Assembly: GCF_963975345.1 (NCBI RefSeq)
Contig: NZ_CAXBGE010000002.1
Coordinates: 283,168 to 347,167, forward strand
Reading direction: 5' to 3'
DNA length: 64,000 nt
Source: Maricaulis sp963975345
GTDB taxonomy: Bacteria; Pseudomonadota; Alphaproteobacteria; Caulobacterales; Maricaulaceae
The notes under the pieces were generated by a model that was given only the letters and a program-made list of their open reading frames with translations, was not told the origin of the DNA and did no database searches. This document shows, piece after piece, positions 17,562 through 26,944 of the stretch. The first letter of the stretch is position 1, and each line of letters opens with the position of its first letter. Made by a program: the position numbers and the translations under genes.

Positions 17562-19622
17562 CTATGGGTTGAAGCTTTCGCCCGCTACGGCCTTGGCCTT
17601 CAGCAGGGCAGAGACCGTAAAATCCGACCCCAGCGCATCCGCATGGCGCTTCAGCCCGTCGAGCACGGTCTGCAGTCCGATGGTATCGGCCCAGAACATC
17701 GGACCGCCGGTGAAGCCCGGCCAGCCATAGCCATTGAGCCAGACGATATCGATATCGGAGGCGCGCTGGGCCATGCCTTCTTCGAGAATTTTCGCACCCT
17801 CATTGACCATCGGATACAGCAGACGCTCACGGATCTCCTCGCCTGAGAATTTGCGCTGCGGCAGGTCGCTCCTGGCGGCGAAATCGGCGATGATCGCTTC
17901 GGTTTCCGGCGAGGGCGAGCCGCGGCGGTTCGCGTCGTAGTCGTAAAACCCCTTGGACGTCTTCTGACCGCGCCGGCCCTGCTCACACAACACTTCCCGG
18001 ATCGTGGAGCTGGTCGAGCCTTCGGCCGTCCAACCCAGATCCAGACCGGCCAGATCGGCCATCTGGAACGGGCCCATCGGAAAACCAAATTCGGTCAGGG
18101 CCGCGTCGACCTCCCACGGGCTTGCGCCTTCGAGCAGAAGTTTTTGCGCCTCGCGCTGACGCGGGCTGAGCATGCGGTTGCCGATAAAGCCGGGACAGAC
18201 CCCGGAAACGACGGCGATCTTGCCGATCCGCTTCGCCAGCGCCATCACCGTCCTGAGCACGGATGGCGAGGTTTTTGCGCCGCGCACCACTTCGAGCAGG
18301 CGCATGATATTGGCTGGCGAGAAGAAGTGCAGCCCGACCACGGCCTCGGGCCGCTTCGTCTCGGCGGCCATCTCGTCGATATTGAGATAGCTGGTATTCG
18401 ACGCCAGGATCGCGCCCGGTTTGACGATGGCGTCGAGGCGGCGGAACACGTCTTTCTTGATCTGCATCAGCTCGAACACGGCCTCAATCACCAGATCGCA
18501 CTCGGCGAGATCGTCATACTCCAGCGTCGGGGTCAGCAGCGCCATAGCCCGCTCGACCTGTTCGCCGGTCAGCCGGCCGCGTGCGGCGGAACGCTCATAA
18601 TTCTTGCGGATCGTCGCGACACCGCGATCAAGCGCGGCCTGTTCGCGCTCGACCATGATCACCGGCAATCCGGCGGAGAGGAAATTCATCGCAATCCCAC
18701 CGCCCATCGTGCCAGCGCCGAGAATGCCGACCCTGGCGATGTCGATCAGCGGTGTGTCGGCGGGGATGCCGTCGATCTTCGCGGCGAGACGTTCGGCAAA
18801 GAAGAGGTGCCGCATCGCTTTCGACTGGGTGCCGGTGACGAGTGTCGTGAACAGCTCGCGTTCGCGCTTGATGCCCTGCTCGAATGGCAATTCAACCGCT
18901 GCCCTGACAGCCTCGATACAGGCTCTTGGCGCGTCAAAACCCTTCAGACGGCGCGAATTTTCGGCAATGAATTTGTCGAACACTTGCGGATCATTGGCCG
19001 CTTCGGCGATACGGTCATTGCGCTGGCTGGAGACGGGATGATCGGCGCGACCGATCATCTCCTGCGCGAAACTGATCGCCGCATCGGCCAAGCTCTCTGA
19101 ATCAGCCAGCCGGTCGATCAGGCCGATCTCCAGCGCCCGCTTTGCCGTCGCCGGATCACCGCTCACGATCATTGAGAGCGCATCGGCAACACCTACGACG
19201 CGCGGCAGACGCTGGGTTCCACCTGCACCGGGCAATAGTCCCAGCTTCACTTCCGGCAGGCCGAGCTTGGCCGAGGCAATGGCTATGCGGTAATGGCAGC
19301 CCAGCGCGACTTCCAGACCGCCGCCGAGCGCCGTGCCGTGAATGGCGGCGATGACCGGCTTGGGGCATTGCTCGATGAGATCGACCACTTCGGGCAAGGA
19401 CGGGCCGACCGGCGGCTTGCCGAATTCGGTAATGTCAGCGCCAGCGAAGAAGGTGCGGCCATCGCAGCGAATCACCACCGCGCTGATACCGTCATCGTCC
19501 GCCGCTTGCCCGATGGCCTCGGCCAGACCGGCGCGCACGGCCTGGCCCAGCGCATTGACCGGCGGATTGTCGGCGATGATGACGAAGACATCGCCGATGC
19601 GTTGTGTGGTGATCACAGACAT
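17562..19622 (-). CDS. 3-hydroxyacyl-CoA dehydrogenase / enoyl-CoA hydratase fusion (FadJ-like)
   Basis: A 686-residue bifunctional beta-oxidation enzyme. Residues 1-190 are an enoyl-CoA hydratase/isomerase domain with the oxyanion-hole stretch GTALGGGLEVALGCHYR and glutamates in LPEVKLGLLPGAGGTQRLPR. From about residue 300 comes the NAD-binding GILGAGTMGGGIA domain, then the HADH C-terminal domains with the ASNTSYL and GLHFFSPA signatures. It oxidises enoyl-CoA to 3-ketoacyl-CoA; no thiolase is adjacent. ATG 19622 has GGAGGGG upstream. The divergent doubled TetR regulator is the likely controller. Confidence 0.9.
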   Translation of the reverse strand: MSVITTQRIGDVFVIIADNPPVNALGQAVRAGLAEAIGQAADDDGISAVVIRCDGRTFFAGADITEFGKPPVGPSLPEVVDLIEQCPKPVIAAIHGTALGGGLEVALGCHYRIAIASAKLGLPEVKLGLLPGAGGTQRLPRVVGVADALSMIVSGDPATAKRALEIGLIDRLADSESLADAAISFAQEMIGRADHPVSSQRNDRIAEAANDPQVFDKFIAENSRRLKGFDAPRACIEAVRAAVELPFEQGIKRERELFTTLVTGTQSKAMRHLFFAERLAAKIDGIPADTPLIDIARVGILGAGTMGGGIAMNFLSAGLPVIMVEREQAALDRGVATIRKNYERSAARGRLTGEQVERAMALLTPTLEYDDLAECDLVIEAVFELMQIKKDVFRRLDAIVKPGAILASNTSYLNIDEMAAETKRPEAVVGLHFFSPANIMRLLEVVRGAKTSPSVLRTVMALAKRIGKIAVVSGVCPGFIGNRMLSPRQREAQKLLLEGASPWEVDAALTEFGFPMGPFQMADLAGLDLGWTAEGSTSSTIREVLCEQGRRGQKTSKGFYDYDANRRGSPSPETEAIIADFAARSDLPQRKFSGEEIRERLLYPMVNEGAKILEEGMAQRASDIDIVWLNGYGWPGFTGGPMFWADTIGLQTVLDGLKRHADALGSDFTVSALLKAKAVAGESFNP

Positions 19623-19788
19623 TCGCCCCTCCAGCTGGTTCCGGTTTGATCGGGGCGATGATCGCCGCGCCGGACCTTGCGTCATCGATTGGACCCCAAG
19701 GGCGGGCGTATCGCAAGGCGTGAGCGCTGGATCTACGCCGCCTGCCACCTTCGGTGACGCTCGCGCGAAACTCTGTTAAGCGGATAAT

Positions 19789-21027
19789 ATGGATTCCAGA
19801 CAAGACCCCGGCGAAGACGCCACCACACAACGGTTTCAGCAAAAACGCGAGCGCATCCTTGATGCCGCGACGCGGCTGATCAACCGGCACGGCGTCAAGG
19901 GCATGACCTTTGTTGATGTCGCCGAACTGGTCGAATTGAACACCACCAGCGTCACCTATTATTTCAAGCGCAAGGAATTGCTCGCCGCTGCCGTGCTCGG
20001 CCGCACGATCGACCGGCTTGAGGGGCTGATCCGCGATGCCGGTGCGCAAGCCACGCCGCGAACCCGGGTCGCCCGCTATGTCGAGGCCCATCTCGAGCTG
20101 CACGCCCGCATCGAGTTGAAACAGGCGCGTCCGATCACCGTGCTCTCCGACATCCGCGCGCTCGGTGAGCCGTTTCGTAGCGAGCTGACGGCGCGCTATG
20201 TCAGCGCCATGCGCAAGGTTCGCGACTTTTTCGAGCCGCCGCGCAGTGACCGCGATAAGATATTGCGCACGATCCGGGCCCATATCCTGGTGCAGAACAT
20301 GTTCTGGCTACCCGGCTGGCTGCCGCTGTATTCGGTCAGTGATTATCCACGCATCGCCCGCCGCATGATCGAGACGCTCGAACACGGCATCGCCCCGGAC
20401 GGCGCCAACTGGACGCCGCGACTGCTCCAGGTCTCACCCCGGGCCCAAACGCTTGAAACCGAAGGCATGCCCGAGAATTTCGCGCGCGCGGCCACCTGTC
20501 TGATCAATGAGAAGGGCTATCGCGGTGCTTCCGTCGAGCAGATTGCGTCGGAACTCAATGTCACCAAGGGCAGTTTCTACCATCATCTCGAGGCCAAGGA
20601 TGAGCTGGTGCTGGAGTGCTTCCGGCGCAGTCATGAGCGCATCTGGCTGGTCCAGCGCGCCGCGATCGAGGCGGGCGGCAGCCAGCTTGATCAGCTGGCG
20701 GGATCGATTGCCACCCTGCTCGAGGTTCAATTATGCAGCGATTTCCCGCTGCTGCGCACCACCGCTCTGCAAGTCCTGCCCAGCGAATGGCGCAATGATA
20801 TGCTGGAACGCTCAACGCGTCTGGCGCGGCGCTTTGCCGGCATGATGATTGACGGTATTTCTGACGGCACGGTGCGCACAATCGATCCGCTGATCGCCAG
20901 CCAGTTCGTGATGGGGGCGCTCAATTCCGCCTATGATCTGCGCGGCTGGATCGCACCCTTGCCGCAGGAGACCGCCATCGGGCTTTACAGCTCCACCGTC
21001 GCACACGGTCTGTTCGCCGATAGCTAG
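19789..21027 (+). CDS. Doubled TetR-family transcriptional regulator (two TetR units in one chain)
   Basis: A 412-residue protein, about twice the usual TetR length. It contains two complete TetR modules. The first helix-turn-helix is at about 20-65 (RERILDAATRLINRHGVKG to TTSVTYYFKRKELL) and the second at about 220-275 (ATCLINEKGYRGASVEQIA to TKGSFYHHLEAKDELV). Each is followed by its own alpha-helical ligand-binding region. No stop or frameshift lies between them, so this is a real fusion. It is divergent from the FadJ-like gene and convergent with tesB, which suggests control of fatty-acid or acyl-CoA metabolism (inference). The stop codon lies inside a palindromic repeat. Confidence 0.9.
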   Translation: MDSRQDPGEDATTQRFQQKRERILDAATRLINRHGVKGMTFVDVAELVELNTTSVTYYFKRKELLAAAVLGRTIDRLEGLIRDAGAQATPRTRVARYVEAHLELHARIELKQARPITVLSDIRALGEPFRSELTARYVSAMRKVRDFFEPPRSDRDKILRTIRAHILVQNMFWLPGWLPLYSVSDYPRIARRMIETLEHGIAPDGANWTPRLLQVSPRAQTLETEGMPENFARAATCLINEKGYRGASVEQIASELNVTKGSFYHHLEAKDELVLECFRRSHERIWLVQRAAIEAGGSQLDQLAGSIATLLEVQLCSDFPLLRTTALQVLPSEWRNDMLERSTRLARRFAGMMIDGISDGTVRTIDPLIASQFVMGALNSAYDLRGWIAPLPQETAIGLYSSTVAHGLFADS

Positions 21028-21134
21028 AGCATTTTCAGCAAAAGTGGGAACCGGTTTTGCGGTTCGAAAATGCGACAAAACAAAGAGTTAGAGTATTTTT
21101 ATTGACTTTGAATTCAATGAAAATGCTCTAGCTA
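21021..21134. repeat. Palindromic repeat element with 17-bp perfect terminal inverted repeats
   Basis: TAGCTAGAGCATTTTCA at 21021-21037 is repeated exactly in inverse at 21118-21134. The AT-rich core includes GCGACAAAACAAAGAGTTAGAG. It resembles the small AGAGCATTTTC...GAAAATGCTCT palindromic elements scattered through alphaproteobacterial genomes. The left arm supplies the TAG stop of the TetR gene and the right arm the TAG stop of tesB, so the element fills the whole convergent gap and may also act as a two-way terminator. Confidence 0.82.
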
Positions 21135-22027
21135 CGGCGCTGACGGATCAGGCCTTCCTGCGCCGTGCTGGCAATCAAACGGCCATCGCGGGCGAAGATC
21201 TGGCCGCGATTGAAGCCGCGCCCGGCGCCGGCCCAAGGGCTGTCGGTGACGTAGAGCATCCACTCATCGGCCTTCACATCATCATGCATCCACAGGGCAT
21301 GATCGAGACTGGCCGATTGCATATTCGGGCTGATCCAGCTGACGCCGTGCGGCTGCATGCTGGTGCTGAGCAAGGCCATGTCAGATGCATAGGCGAGGAT
21401 GGCGCGGTGCATCATTTGATCACCGGCCACTGGTCCCACCGCACGCATCCAGATCTGCCGGACCGGCTCGCTCTTCTGCGGATGCAATAGCGACCAGGGT
21501 TTGACCGCCCGCATTTCAATCGGCCGCGGCCGCGTCATCGCCTTCACGAAAGCTTCCGGCAGTGCAGCGCTCTCGCGCTTGATCAGTTCGGCGTCACTGA
21601 CCAGATCTTCCGGTTGGGGAACCTCGGGCATTTCAGCCTGGTGCGAAAACCCCTCTTCGGGCACCTGGAAGGAGGTCGCCATATTGAGGATCGGCTTGCC
21701 CTTCTGCATCGCAACGACGCGCCGGGTGGAAAAACTGCGGCCATCAAAATCGCGCTCGACGCGGCAGATGATCGGCAAATCCTCATCGCCAGGCCGCATG
21801 AAATAGGCGTGCATCGAATGCACCACCCGGTCCGGCTCGACCGAGGCGGCGGCTGACATCAACGCTTGGGCAATCACCTGACCGCCAAACACCCGGCCCT
21901 GGCCGCCCGGATTGCGCAGGCCGCGATAAAGATCGGTGTCGAGCTCCTCGACCGAGAGCAGACGCTCCAGGCCCTCCATCAATGCGGCGGGGGTCGGTCG
22001 GGCGTCGGAGGTGTCAGTGGCAGGCAT
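21128..22027 (-). CDS. tesB: Acyl-CoA thioesterase II
   Basis: A 299-residue double-hotdog thioesterase that hydrolyses acyl-CoA to free fatty acid and CoA. Hallmarks are FGGQVIAQALMSA, HSMHAYFMRPGD, the catalytic aspartate in SLDHALWMHD and the glutamine of STAQEG near the C-terminus. AAGGA stands before ATG 22027. It faces the doubled TetR gene and, with the FadJ-like gene, forms a small fatty-acid group. Its TAG stop is provided by the arm of a palindromic repeat. Confidence 0.93.
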   Translation of the reverse strand: MPATDTSDARPTPAALMEGLERLLSVEELDTDLYRGLRNPGGQGRVFGGQVIAQALMSAAASVEPDRVVHSMHAYFMRPGDEDLPIICRVERDFDGRSFSTRRVVAMQKGKPILNMATSFQVPEEGFSHQAEMPEVPQPEDLVSDAELIKRESAALPEAFVKAMTRPRPIEMRAVKPWSLLHPQKSEPVRQIWMRAVGPVAGDQMMHRAILAYASDMALLSTSMQPHGVSWISPNMQSASLDHALWMHDDVKADEWMLYVTDSPWAGAGRGFNRGQIFARDGRLIASTAQEGLIRQRRS

Positions 22028-22129
22028 CGCCGCGTCCTTCTTGTCGGTCGGTCAGGCTAGAGGTCGGAAATTCGCGGCAGAAATGCAAGCGGTCAACGAG
22101 TTTTGTGCAGCGCAACAAGCTGGCAGGTC

Positions 22130-23365
22130 TCAGAGCACAACGTCTTTCATCGATTGCGAGGTATCTCCCAGCCGTTCCAGATCGACCCGTGTTCCGGCGG
22201 CGATCAGTTTGCGGCCGAACATGAATTCCGGCGGCGCATTGACCGCTTCGACAGCGCGCACGACATTACCCTGCAGGTGAAACACGGCGAATTTGCCTGT
22301 CGCGGGATCGCCGCGCACCAGCTGGCTGGTGGCGTCGAGCGGCAGGCCGGCAAGCTGGATTTTCAGATCATATTGGTCCGACCAGAACCAGGGTACTTCC
22401 GGAGCATGCGGTGGTTTTCCGGTCAGAACATGGGCGACACAGCGCGCCTGCTCCAGCGCATTCGGCACGCTCTCGAGCCGGAAGTTGGTGTTGTAGAGCT
22501 CCAGCGGCCGGAAGGAGACATCGCCGACGGCGAAAATCGCCGGATCGCTGGTGCGGGCCTCGCCGTCGACATTGACGCCGTTGGAGCACTCCAGCCCGGC
22601 CTCGCGTGCCAGCTCGTCATTGGGCACAACGCCAGCGCCGACCAGCACCAGATCACAATCCAGAACCCGGCCATCGGCCAGCTCGACCGCGCTGACGCTG
22701 CCGGAACCGGAGAAGCCCTTCGCGGCGGCGTTGAAGATAAACTCGACACCGTGATCGCCGTGATAACGCTCAAGAAAATTCGACATCGTCTCGCTGGCGA
22801 CCCGGGCGGCGCTGCGCATTTCGCGTTCGACGATAATCGTTTTCAGCCCTGCCTTGCGGGCCGTGGCCGCGACTTCCAGGCCGATATAGCCGGCGCCAAT
22901 CAGCACGATGGTCTTGCCCGGCACCATCGCCGCCTTGAGCGCTTCGGCATCGGCGAGGCTGCGCAGGCTGAGCACACCAGCGAGATCCTCGCCCGGCAGG
23001 CCCAACACGCGCGGCCGCGCTCCGGTGGCGATCACCAGCGCATCATAGCCGACCGCCTCGCCATCGTGCAGTGTGACGCGCTTGGCGACGCGGTCGATTG
23101 CGGCAACGCACGTGTCGAGCCGCAGATCGACATCATTGTCGTGATACCACTCCTGTGGCCGCAGGATGACATGGTCGAGGCTGCTGGTGCCCGCCAACCA
23201 GGCCTTCGAGAGCGGCGGTCGCTGATAAGGCACGACCGGCTCTTCGCCGATCAGCGTGATCGCTCCGGCAAACCCGTCCTGTCGCAACTGCGCCGCGACG
23301 GAGCCGCCTGCATGGCCGGCACCGATAATGACGACACGCTGTGGCGGGCTCGAAGCTAGGGTCAT
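22130..23365 (-). CDS. FAD-dependent ferredoxin/rubredoxin reductase-type oxidoreductase
   Basis: About 411 residues with an FAD motif VVIIGAGHAGGSVAAQLR, the PYQRPPLSK stretch, ATGARPR, an NAD(H) motif IVLIGAGYIGLEVAATA and FAVGDV for FAD ribityl binding. A C-terminal reductase domain follows (WFWSDQYDLKIQLAG). The family passes electrons from NAD(P)H to ferredoxins that serve cytochromes P450 or ring hydroxylases. No ferredoxin or oxygenase is adjacent, so the partner is unknown. I chose ATG 23365, at MTLASSPP; a TTG at 23413 would be the longer choice. It is 118 bases downstream of the sulfide-linked RND operon on the same strand. Confidence 0.85.
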   Translation of the reverse strand: MTLASSPPQRVVIIGAGHAGGSVAAQLRQDGFAGAITLIGEEPVVPYQRPPLSKAWLAGTSSLDHVILRPQEWYHDNDVDLRLDTCVAAIDRVAKRVTLHDGEAVGYDALVIATGARPRVLGLPGEDLAGVLSLRSLADAEALKAAMVPGKTIVLIGAGYIGLEVAATARKAGLKTIIVEREMRSAARVASETMSNFLERYHGDHGVEFIFNAAAKGFSGSGSVSAVELADGRVLDCDLVLVGAGVVPNDELAREAGLECSNGVNVDGEARTSDPAIFAVGDVSFRPLELYNTNFRLESVPNALEQARCVAHVLTGKPPHAPEVPWFWSDQYDLKIQLAGLPLDATSQLVRGDPATGKFAVFHLQGNVVRAVEAVNAPPEFMFGRKLIAAGTRVDLERLGDTSQSMKDVVL

Positions 23366-23483
23366 GGCGCTTGGACTTTCGGCGGCGTGAAGGCGGGATT
23401 GGTCTCTGATCAATCAGACCGCATAACCGCATCGGCAAGCAACCGGCAAATCACTTCGATGACCGCTCAGTGCCCGATTTGGC

Positions 23484-23678
23484 TCAGGTTTCTCCACGCA
23501 GACCCAGCGCGCGAAAGATATTGGCGGCCGGGCAGAAGCCGGTGAAGCTGGATTGCACCAGATTGAGCCCGACGAAGACCGCCAGCAAGATCCATAATGG
23601 ATGGACCAGCCAAGCCAGGGCGATGGAAAGAAGTACGAAGCTGCCCGCAAGCAGCGTTACGGCGCGTCCGACAGTCAT
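23484..23678 (-). CDS. Small DUF2892-type membrane protein (YgaP membrane-domain-like)
   Basis: A 64-residue protein with two hydrophobic helices (about 8-24 and 28-44) and the ending SSFTGFCPAANIFRALGL. This matches the DUF2892 domain, which in E. coli YgaP is fused behind a rhodanese domain. Here the rhodanese is a separate gene at the head of the same operon. The start overlaps the RND stop by four bases (ATGA), so it is translationally coupled. A role in moving or sensing sulfane sulfur at the membrane is inferred from the family. Confidence 0.82.
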   Translation of the reverse strand: MTVGRAVTLLAGSFVLLSIALAWLVHPLWILLAVFVGLNLVQSSFTGFCPAANIFRALGLRGET

Positions 23679-26600
23679 GATGCACTCCCTTGGGGTTGGA
23701 CCGGTTCATCACCGGTATTGGGGACGTAAGCCACGTCCGGATCCTTGAAGACGACATAGATGGCCGGGATCACCAGGACCGTGAGAAGGGTCGAGGAGGC
23801 CAGGCCGAACAGGAGTGAGATCGCCAATCCCTGGAAGATCGGATCGCCCAGGATGACGACAGCACCGATCATCGCCGCGATCGCGGTCAGCAGAATCGGC
23901 TTGAAGCGGATCGCGCCGGCCCGCAGCAGGGTTTCGCGCAAAGGCTCGCCCTCGACTGCGCCATGGCGGATGAAATCGACCAGCAGGATCGAATTGCGTA
24001 CGATGATCCCAGCCAGGGCGATAAAGCCGATCATCGAGGTCGCGGTGAAGGCGGCGCCGAAAATCCAGTGACCGAACATGATGCCGATAAAGGTCAAAGG
24101 CACCGGTGTGAGGATGATCAATGGCACCCGGAAGGACCCGAATTGCGCCACTACCAACACATAAACACCCAATAGCGCGACCATAAAGGCGGCCCCCATA
24201 TCGCGGAAGGTGACATAGGTGATCTCCCACTCGCCATCCCAGAGCAGGGTCGGCTCGGCATCGCTGGCAGGCTGGCCGTGCAAACGGATCACCGGCTGCG
24301 GCACCGCTTCACTCCAGGTCCGGGCATCAAGCGCGTCGGCGACGGCGCCCATGCCGTAGATCGGGGCTTCATAGGCGCCGGCCAATTCGCCCATTACCAT
24401 TTCGGCATAGCGGCCATCGCGGCGATAGATCGGGTAGGAGCCCGGCTCCTCGGTGACCGAAACCACATCGCCCAGCTCGACCACGCCCGTGGCGCCTGGC
24501 AAGGCGTTGGCGGGCACCGGCGTCGAGGCGAGACGTTCGCTCCAGCTGCGTCCACTCCGGGGCAGCGCCACACTGATTTCGATCGGATCACGACCCTCAC
24601 CGCGATGCGAATAGCCCACCGGCATGCCGCCAATCAGGGCCTGGATGGTGTCATAGACATCGCTCTGCTGGACCTGGAAGAATTCCAGACTGTCCTGGTC
24701 GATCGCGATCCGCAGGCGCGGCCGCGGCACTCCGAAACTATCGTCGATATCGACGATATAGGGCACCGAAGCGAAGGCCGCACGGACCTCGGTGGCGACG
24801 GCGCGGCGCGTTTCCGCGTCGGGCCCGTAAATCTCGGCCAGCAAGGTCGCCATTACCGGCGGTCCCGGCGGGATTTCGGCAACGCGCACGACTGTGCCCT
24901 CGGGCATGTCGAGACCGTCGAGCAATTGGCGCGCCTCGAGCGCAATCTCGTGCGAGGCGCGGTCGCGCTCGGATTTCGGTGCCAGATTGACCTGGAGATC
25001 GCCCAGTTCGGGCCGGTTGCGCAGATAGTAATGGCGCACCAGTCCGTTGAAATTGAACGGCGCCGATGTGCCGCTATAGAGCTGGATCGAGGTCGCTTCC
25101 GGTAGTGCGGCCAAACGGTCAGCCGCCTCGGTTAGTACGCGCTCGGTGCGTTCCACCGTCGCACCTTCGGGCAGATCAATCACGACCTGGAATTCCGATT
25201 TATTGTCGAAGGGCAAGAGCTTGACCGTCACCGTGCGGGTGAAGAAGAGGCCCATCGAGCCCAGCGTCAGCACGCCGATCACCAGCAGCAGAGTCCAGGC
25301 GCGGGCGCGCGTGGCAATGATGGGGGTCGCGACGCGGCGATAGAGCCGGCCGAGCGGGCCTTCGCTTTCATGCGCGTGCGCCGTCTCATCGCCGGGCTTG
25401 TCGGGCTTGCCGCCGGCGATGACTTTCATCAGCCAGGGGGTGAGCACCATGGCGACAAAGAAGGAGAAGATCATCGCCGCCGAGGCATTGACCGGGATCG
25501 GCGCCATATAGGGGCCCATCAGGCCGGAGACGAAGAGCATCGGCAGCAGAGCCGCAACCACCGTCAGGGTCGCGACAATGGTCGGATTCCCCACCTCAGC
25601 CACCGCTTCGATCGCCGCTTGGACGCGGCTGCGTCCATCGCGCATCGCCCAGTGGCGGGCAATATTCTCGATCACGACGATGGCGTCATCGACGAGGATG
25701 CCGATGGAGAAGATCAGAGCGAACAGCGAGACGCGATTGATCGTGTAGCCCATCAGATTGGAGGCAAACAGGGTCAGCAGGATGGTCGTCGGGATGACGA
25801 CAAACACGACGGCACCCTCGCGCCAGCCGATCACGAAGGTGACCAGCAGCACGATGGAGATGGTCGCCAAAGCGAGGTGGAAGAGAAGCTCATTGGCTTT
25901 CTCATTCGCGGTCTCGCCGTAATTTCGGGTGATGGTGACGTCGAGTCCGTCGGGGATCAGCGTGCCCCGAAGGGATTCGACGCGTTCGAGGATATGCTCG
26001 GAGACGACAACCGCATTGGCACCTTCACGCTTGGCAATCGCCAGCGTGACGGCGGGCAGGTGGTTCCATTCGGTGGCGCCCTCCTCACGATTGAGCATCC
26101 AGGCGCGCGCATCGGTCGGCATCGAGCCGACCACGACCGTCGCGACATCGCGGACATAGACCGGGCGGCCATCGCGCGTCGTGACCAGCAACAGGCCAAT
26201 ATCGGGAATACCCTGCAAGGTCTGGCCAGCAATGACCGACCAGGTTTGATCGGTGGCCGTGAGATCGCCGGCGGGAAAGGAGCGATTGGCCTCGGCGATG
26301 CGGGCCGCGAGTTGTTGCAGCGTTACGCCATATTGCGACAGCCGCTCCGGATCGGGCTCAATCCGGATCTGGTCAGCGCGGCCACCGACGATATAGCTCA
26401 GTCCGACATCCTCGACCGAGAGCACGGCAGCGCGCAATTCCTCAACGATATTGTAGAGCGCATTGTCGTCCCAGTGTTGAGCCTCGCCCGGCTTGGGCGA
26501 GAGGGTGAGCGAGACAATGGCGACATCATCAATACCGCGCCCGACAACGAGCGGTTCGGGGATGCCCAGCGGGATCCGGTCCATATTGGCGCGAATGCGG

Positions 26601-26944
26601 TCATGCACGCGCAAGACGGCGGTATCGGGGTCGGTGCCAACGTCAAAACGCGCCGTCACCATCACCTGATCGTCACTGGTCTGGGAATAGACATGCTCGA
26701 CCGCGTCGATCGAGCGGACGATCGCCTCGAGCGGTTCGGTCACCAGCTCGACGCCATCGGTGGCGCGCAACCCGTCTGTGCGAACCATCACATCGACCAT
26801 CGGCACAGAGATCTGCGGCTCTTCCTCGCGCGGGATCACCATCAGTGCCAGCAGGCCGACCGCCAGCGAGGCCAGCAGGATGAGCGGCGTCAGCGGCGAG
26901 TTGATGAAGGCCTTGGTGAGGTTTCCGGACAGGCCGAGCTTCAT
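23675..26944 (-). CDS. RND-family efflux transporter, inner-membrane pump
   Basis: A 1089-residue RND pump with the usual 12-helix, two-periplasmic-loop layout. TM4 carries the proton-relay pair in GILVDDAIVVIENI, like drug/hydrophobe pumps and unlike the D/E pattern of CusA metal pumps. The N-terminal PREEEPQISVPMVDV and the EALIGGMPVGY-like loop are typical of the AcrB/MexF-like subset. It overlaps the adaptor gene upstream and the DUF2892 gene downstream by four bases each. No outer-membrane channel gene is near. Because the operon starts with a rhodanese and faces an SqrR/SQR pair, its cargo may be a sulfur compound or a metabolite released in sulfide stress (inference). Confidence 0.9.
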   Translation of the reverse strand: MKLGLSGNLTKAFINSPLTPLILLASLAVGLLALMVIPREEEPQISVPMVDVMVRTDGLRATDGVELVTEPLEAIVRSIDAVEHVYSQTSDDQVMVTARFDVGTDPDTAVLRVHDRIRANMDRIPLGIPEPLVVGRGIDDVAIVSLTLSPKPGEAQHWDDNALYNIVEELRAAVLSVEDVGLSYIVGGRADQIRIEPDPERLSQYGVTLQQLAARIAEANRSFPAGDLTATDQTWSVIAGQTLQGIPDIGLLLVTTRDGRPVYVRDVATVVVGSMPTDARAWMLNREEGATEWNHLPAVTLAIAKREGANAVVVSEHILERVESLRGTLIPDGLDVTITRNYGETANEKANELLFHLALATISIVLLVTFVIGWREGAVVFVVIPTTILLTLFASNLMGYTINRVSLFALIFSIGILVDDAIVVIENIARHWAMRDGRSRVQAAIEAVAEVGNPTIVATLTVVAALLPMLFVSGLMGPYMAPIPVNASAAMIFSFFVAMVLTPWLMKVIAGGKPDKPGDETAHAHESEGPLGRLYRRVATPIIATRARAWTLLLVIGVLTLGSMGLFFTRTVTVKLLPFDNKSEFQVVIDLPEGATVERTERVLTEAADRLAALPEATSIQLYSGTSAPFNFNGLVRHYYLRNRPELGDLQVNLAPKSERDRASHEIALEARQLLDGLDMPEGTVVRVAEIPPGPPVMATLLAEIYGPDAETRRAVATEVRAAFASVPYIVDIDDSFGVPRPRLRIAIDQDSLEFFQVQQSDVYDTIQALIGGMPVGYSHRGEGRDPIEISVALPRSGRSWSERLASTPVPANALPGATGVVELGDVVSVTEEPGSYPIYRRDGRYAEMVMGELAGAYEAPIYGMGAVADALDARTWSEAVPQPVIRLHGQPASDAEPTLLWDGEWEITYVTFRDMGAAFMVALLGVYVLVVAQFGSFRVPLIILTPVPLTFIGIMFGHWIFGAAFTATSMIGFIALAGIIVRNSILLVDFIRHGAVEGEPLRETLLRAGAIRFKPILLTAIAAMIGAVVILGDPIFQGLAISLLFGLASSTLLTVLVIPAIYVVFKDPDVAYVPNTGDEPVQPQGSAS

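Noticed and set aside
22103..23359. A 418-codon plus-strand frame opposite the flavin reductase
   Set aside because: The minus-strand protein has intact FAD and NAD motifs; the plus-strand frame has none.
23675..26944. Assignment of the RND pump as a CusA-type heavy-metal exporter
   Set aside because: Helix 4 has the Asp-Asp pair of drug/hydrophobe pumps (LVDDAIVVIEN), and no methionine-rich adaptor or metal gene is adjacent.
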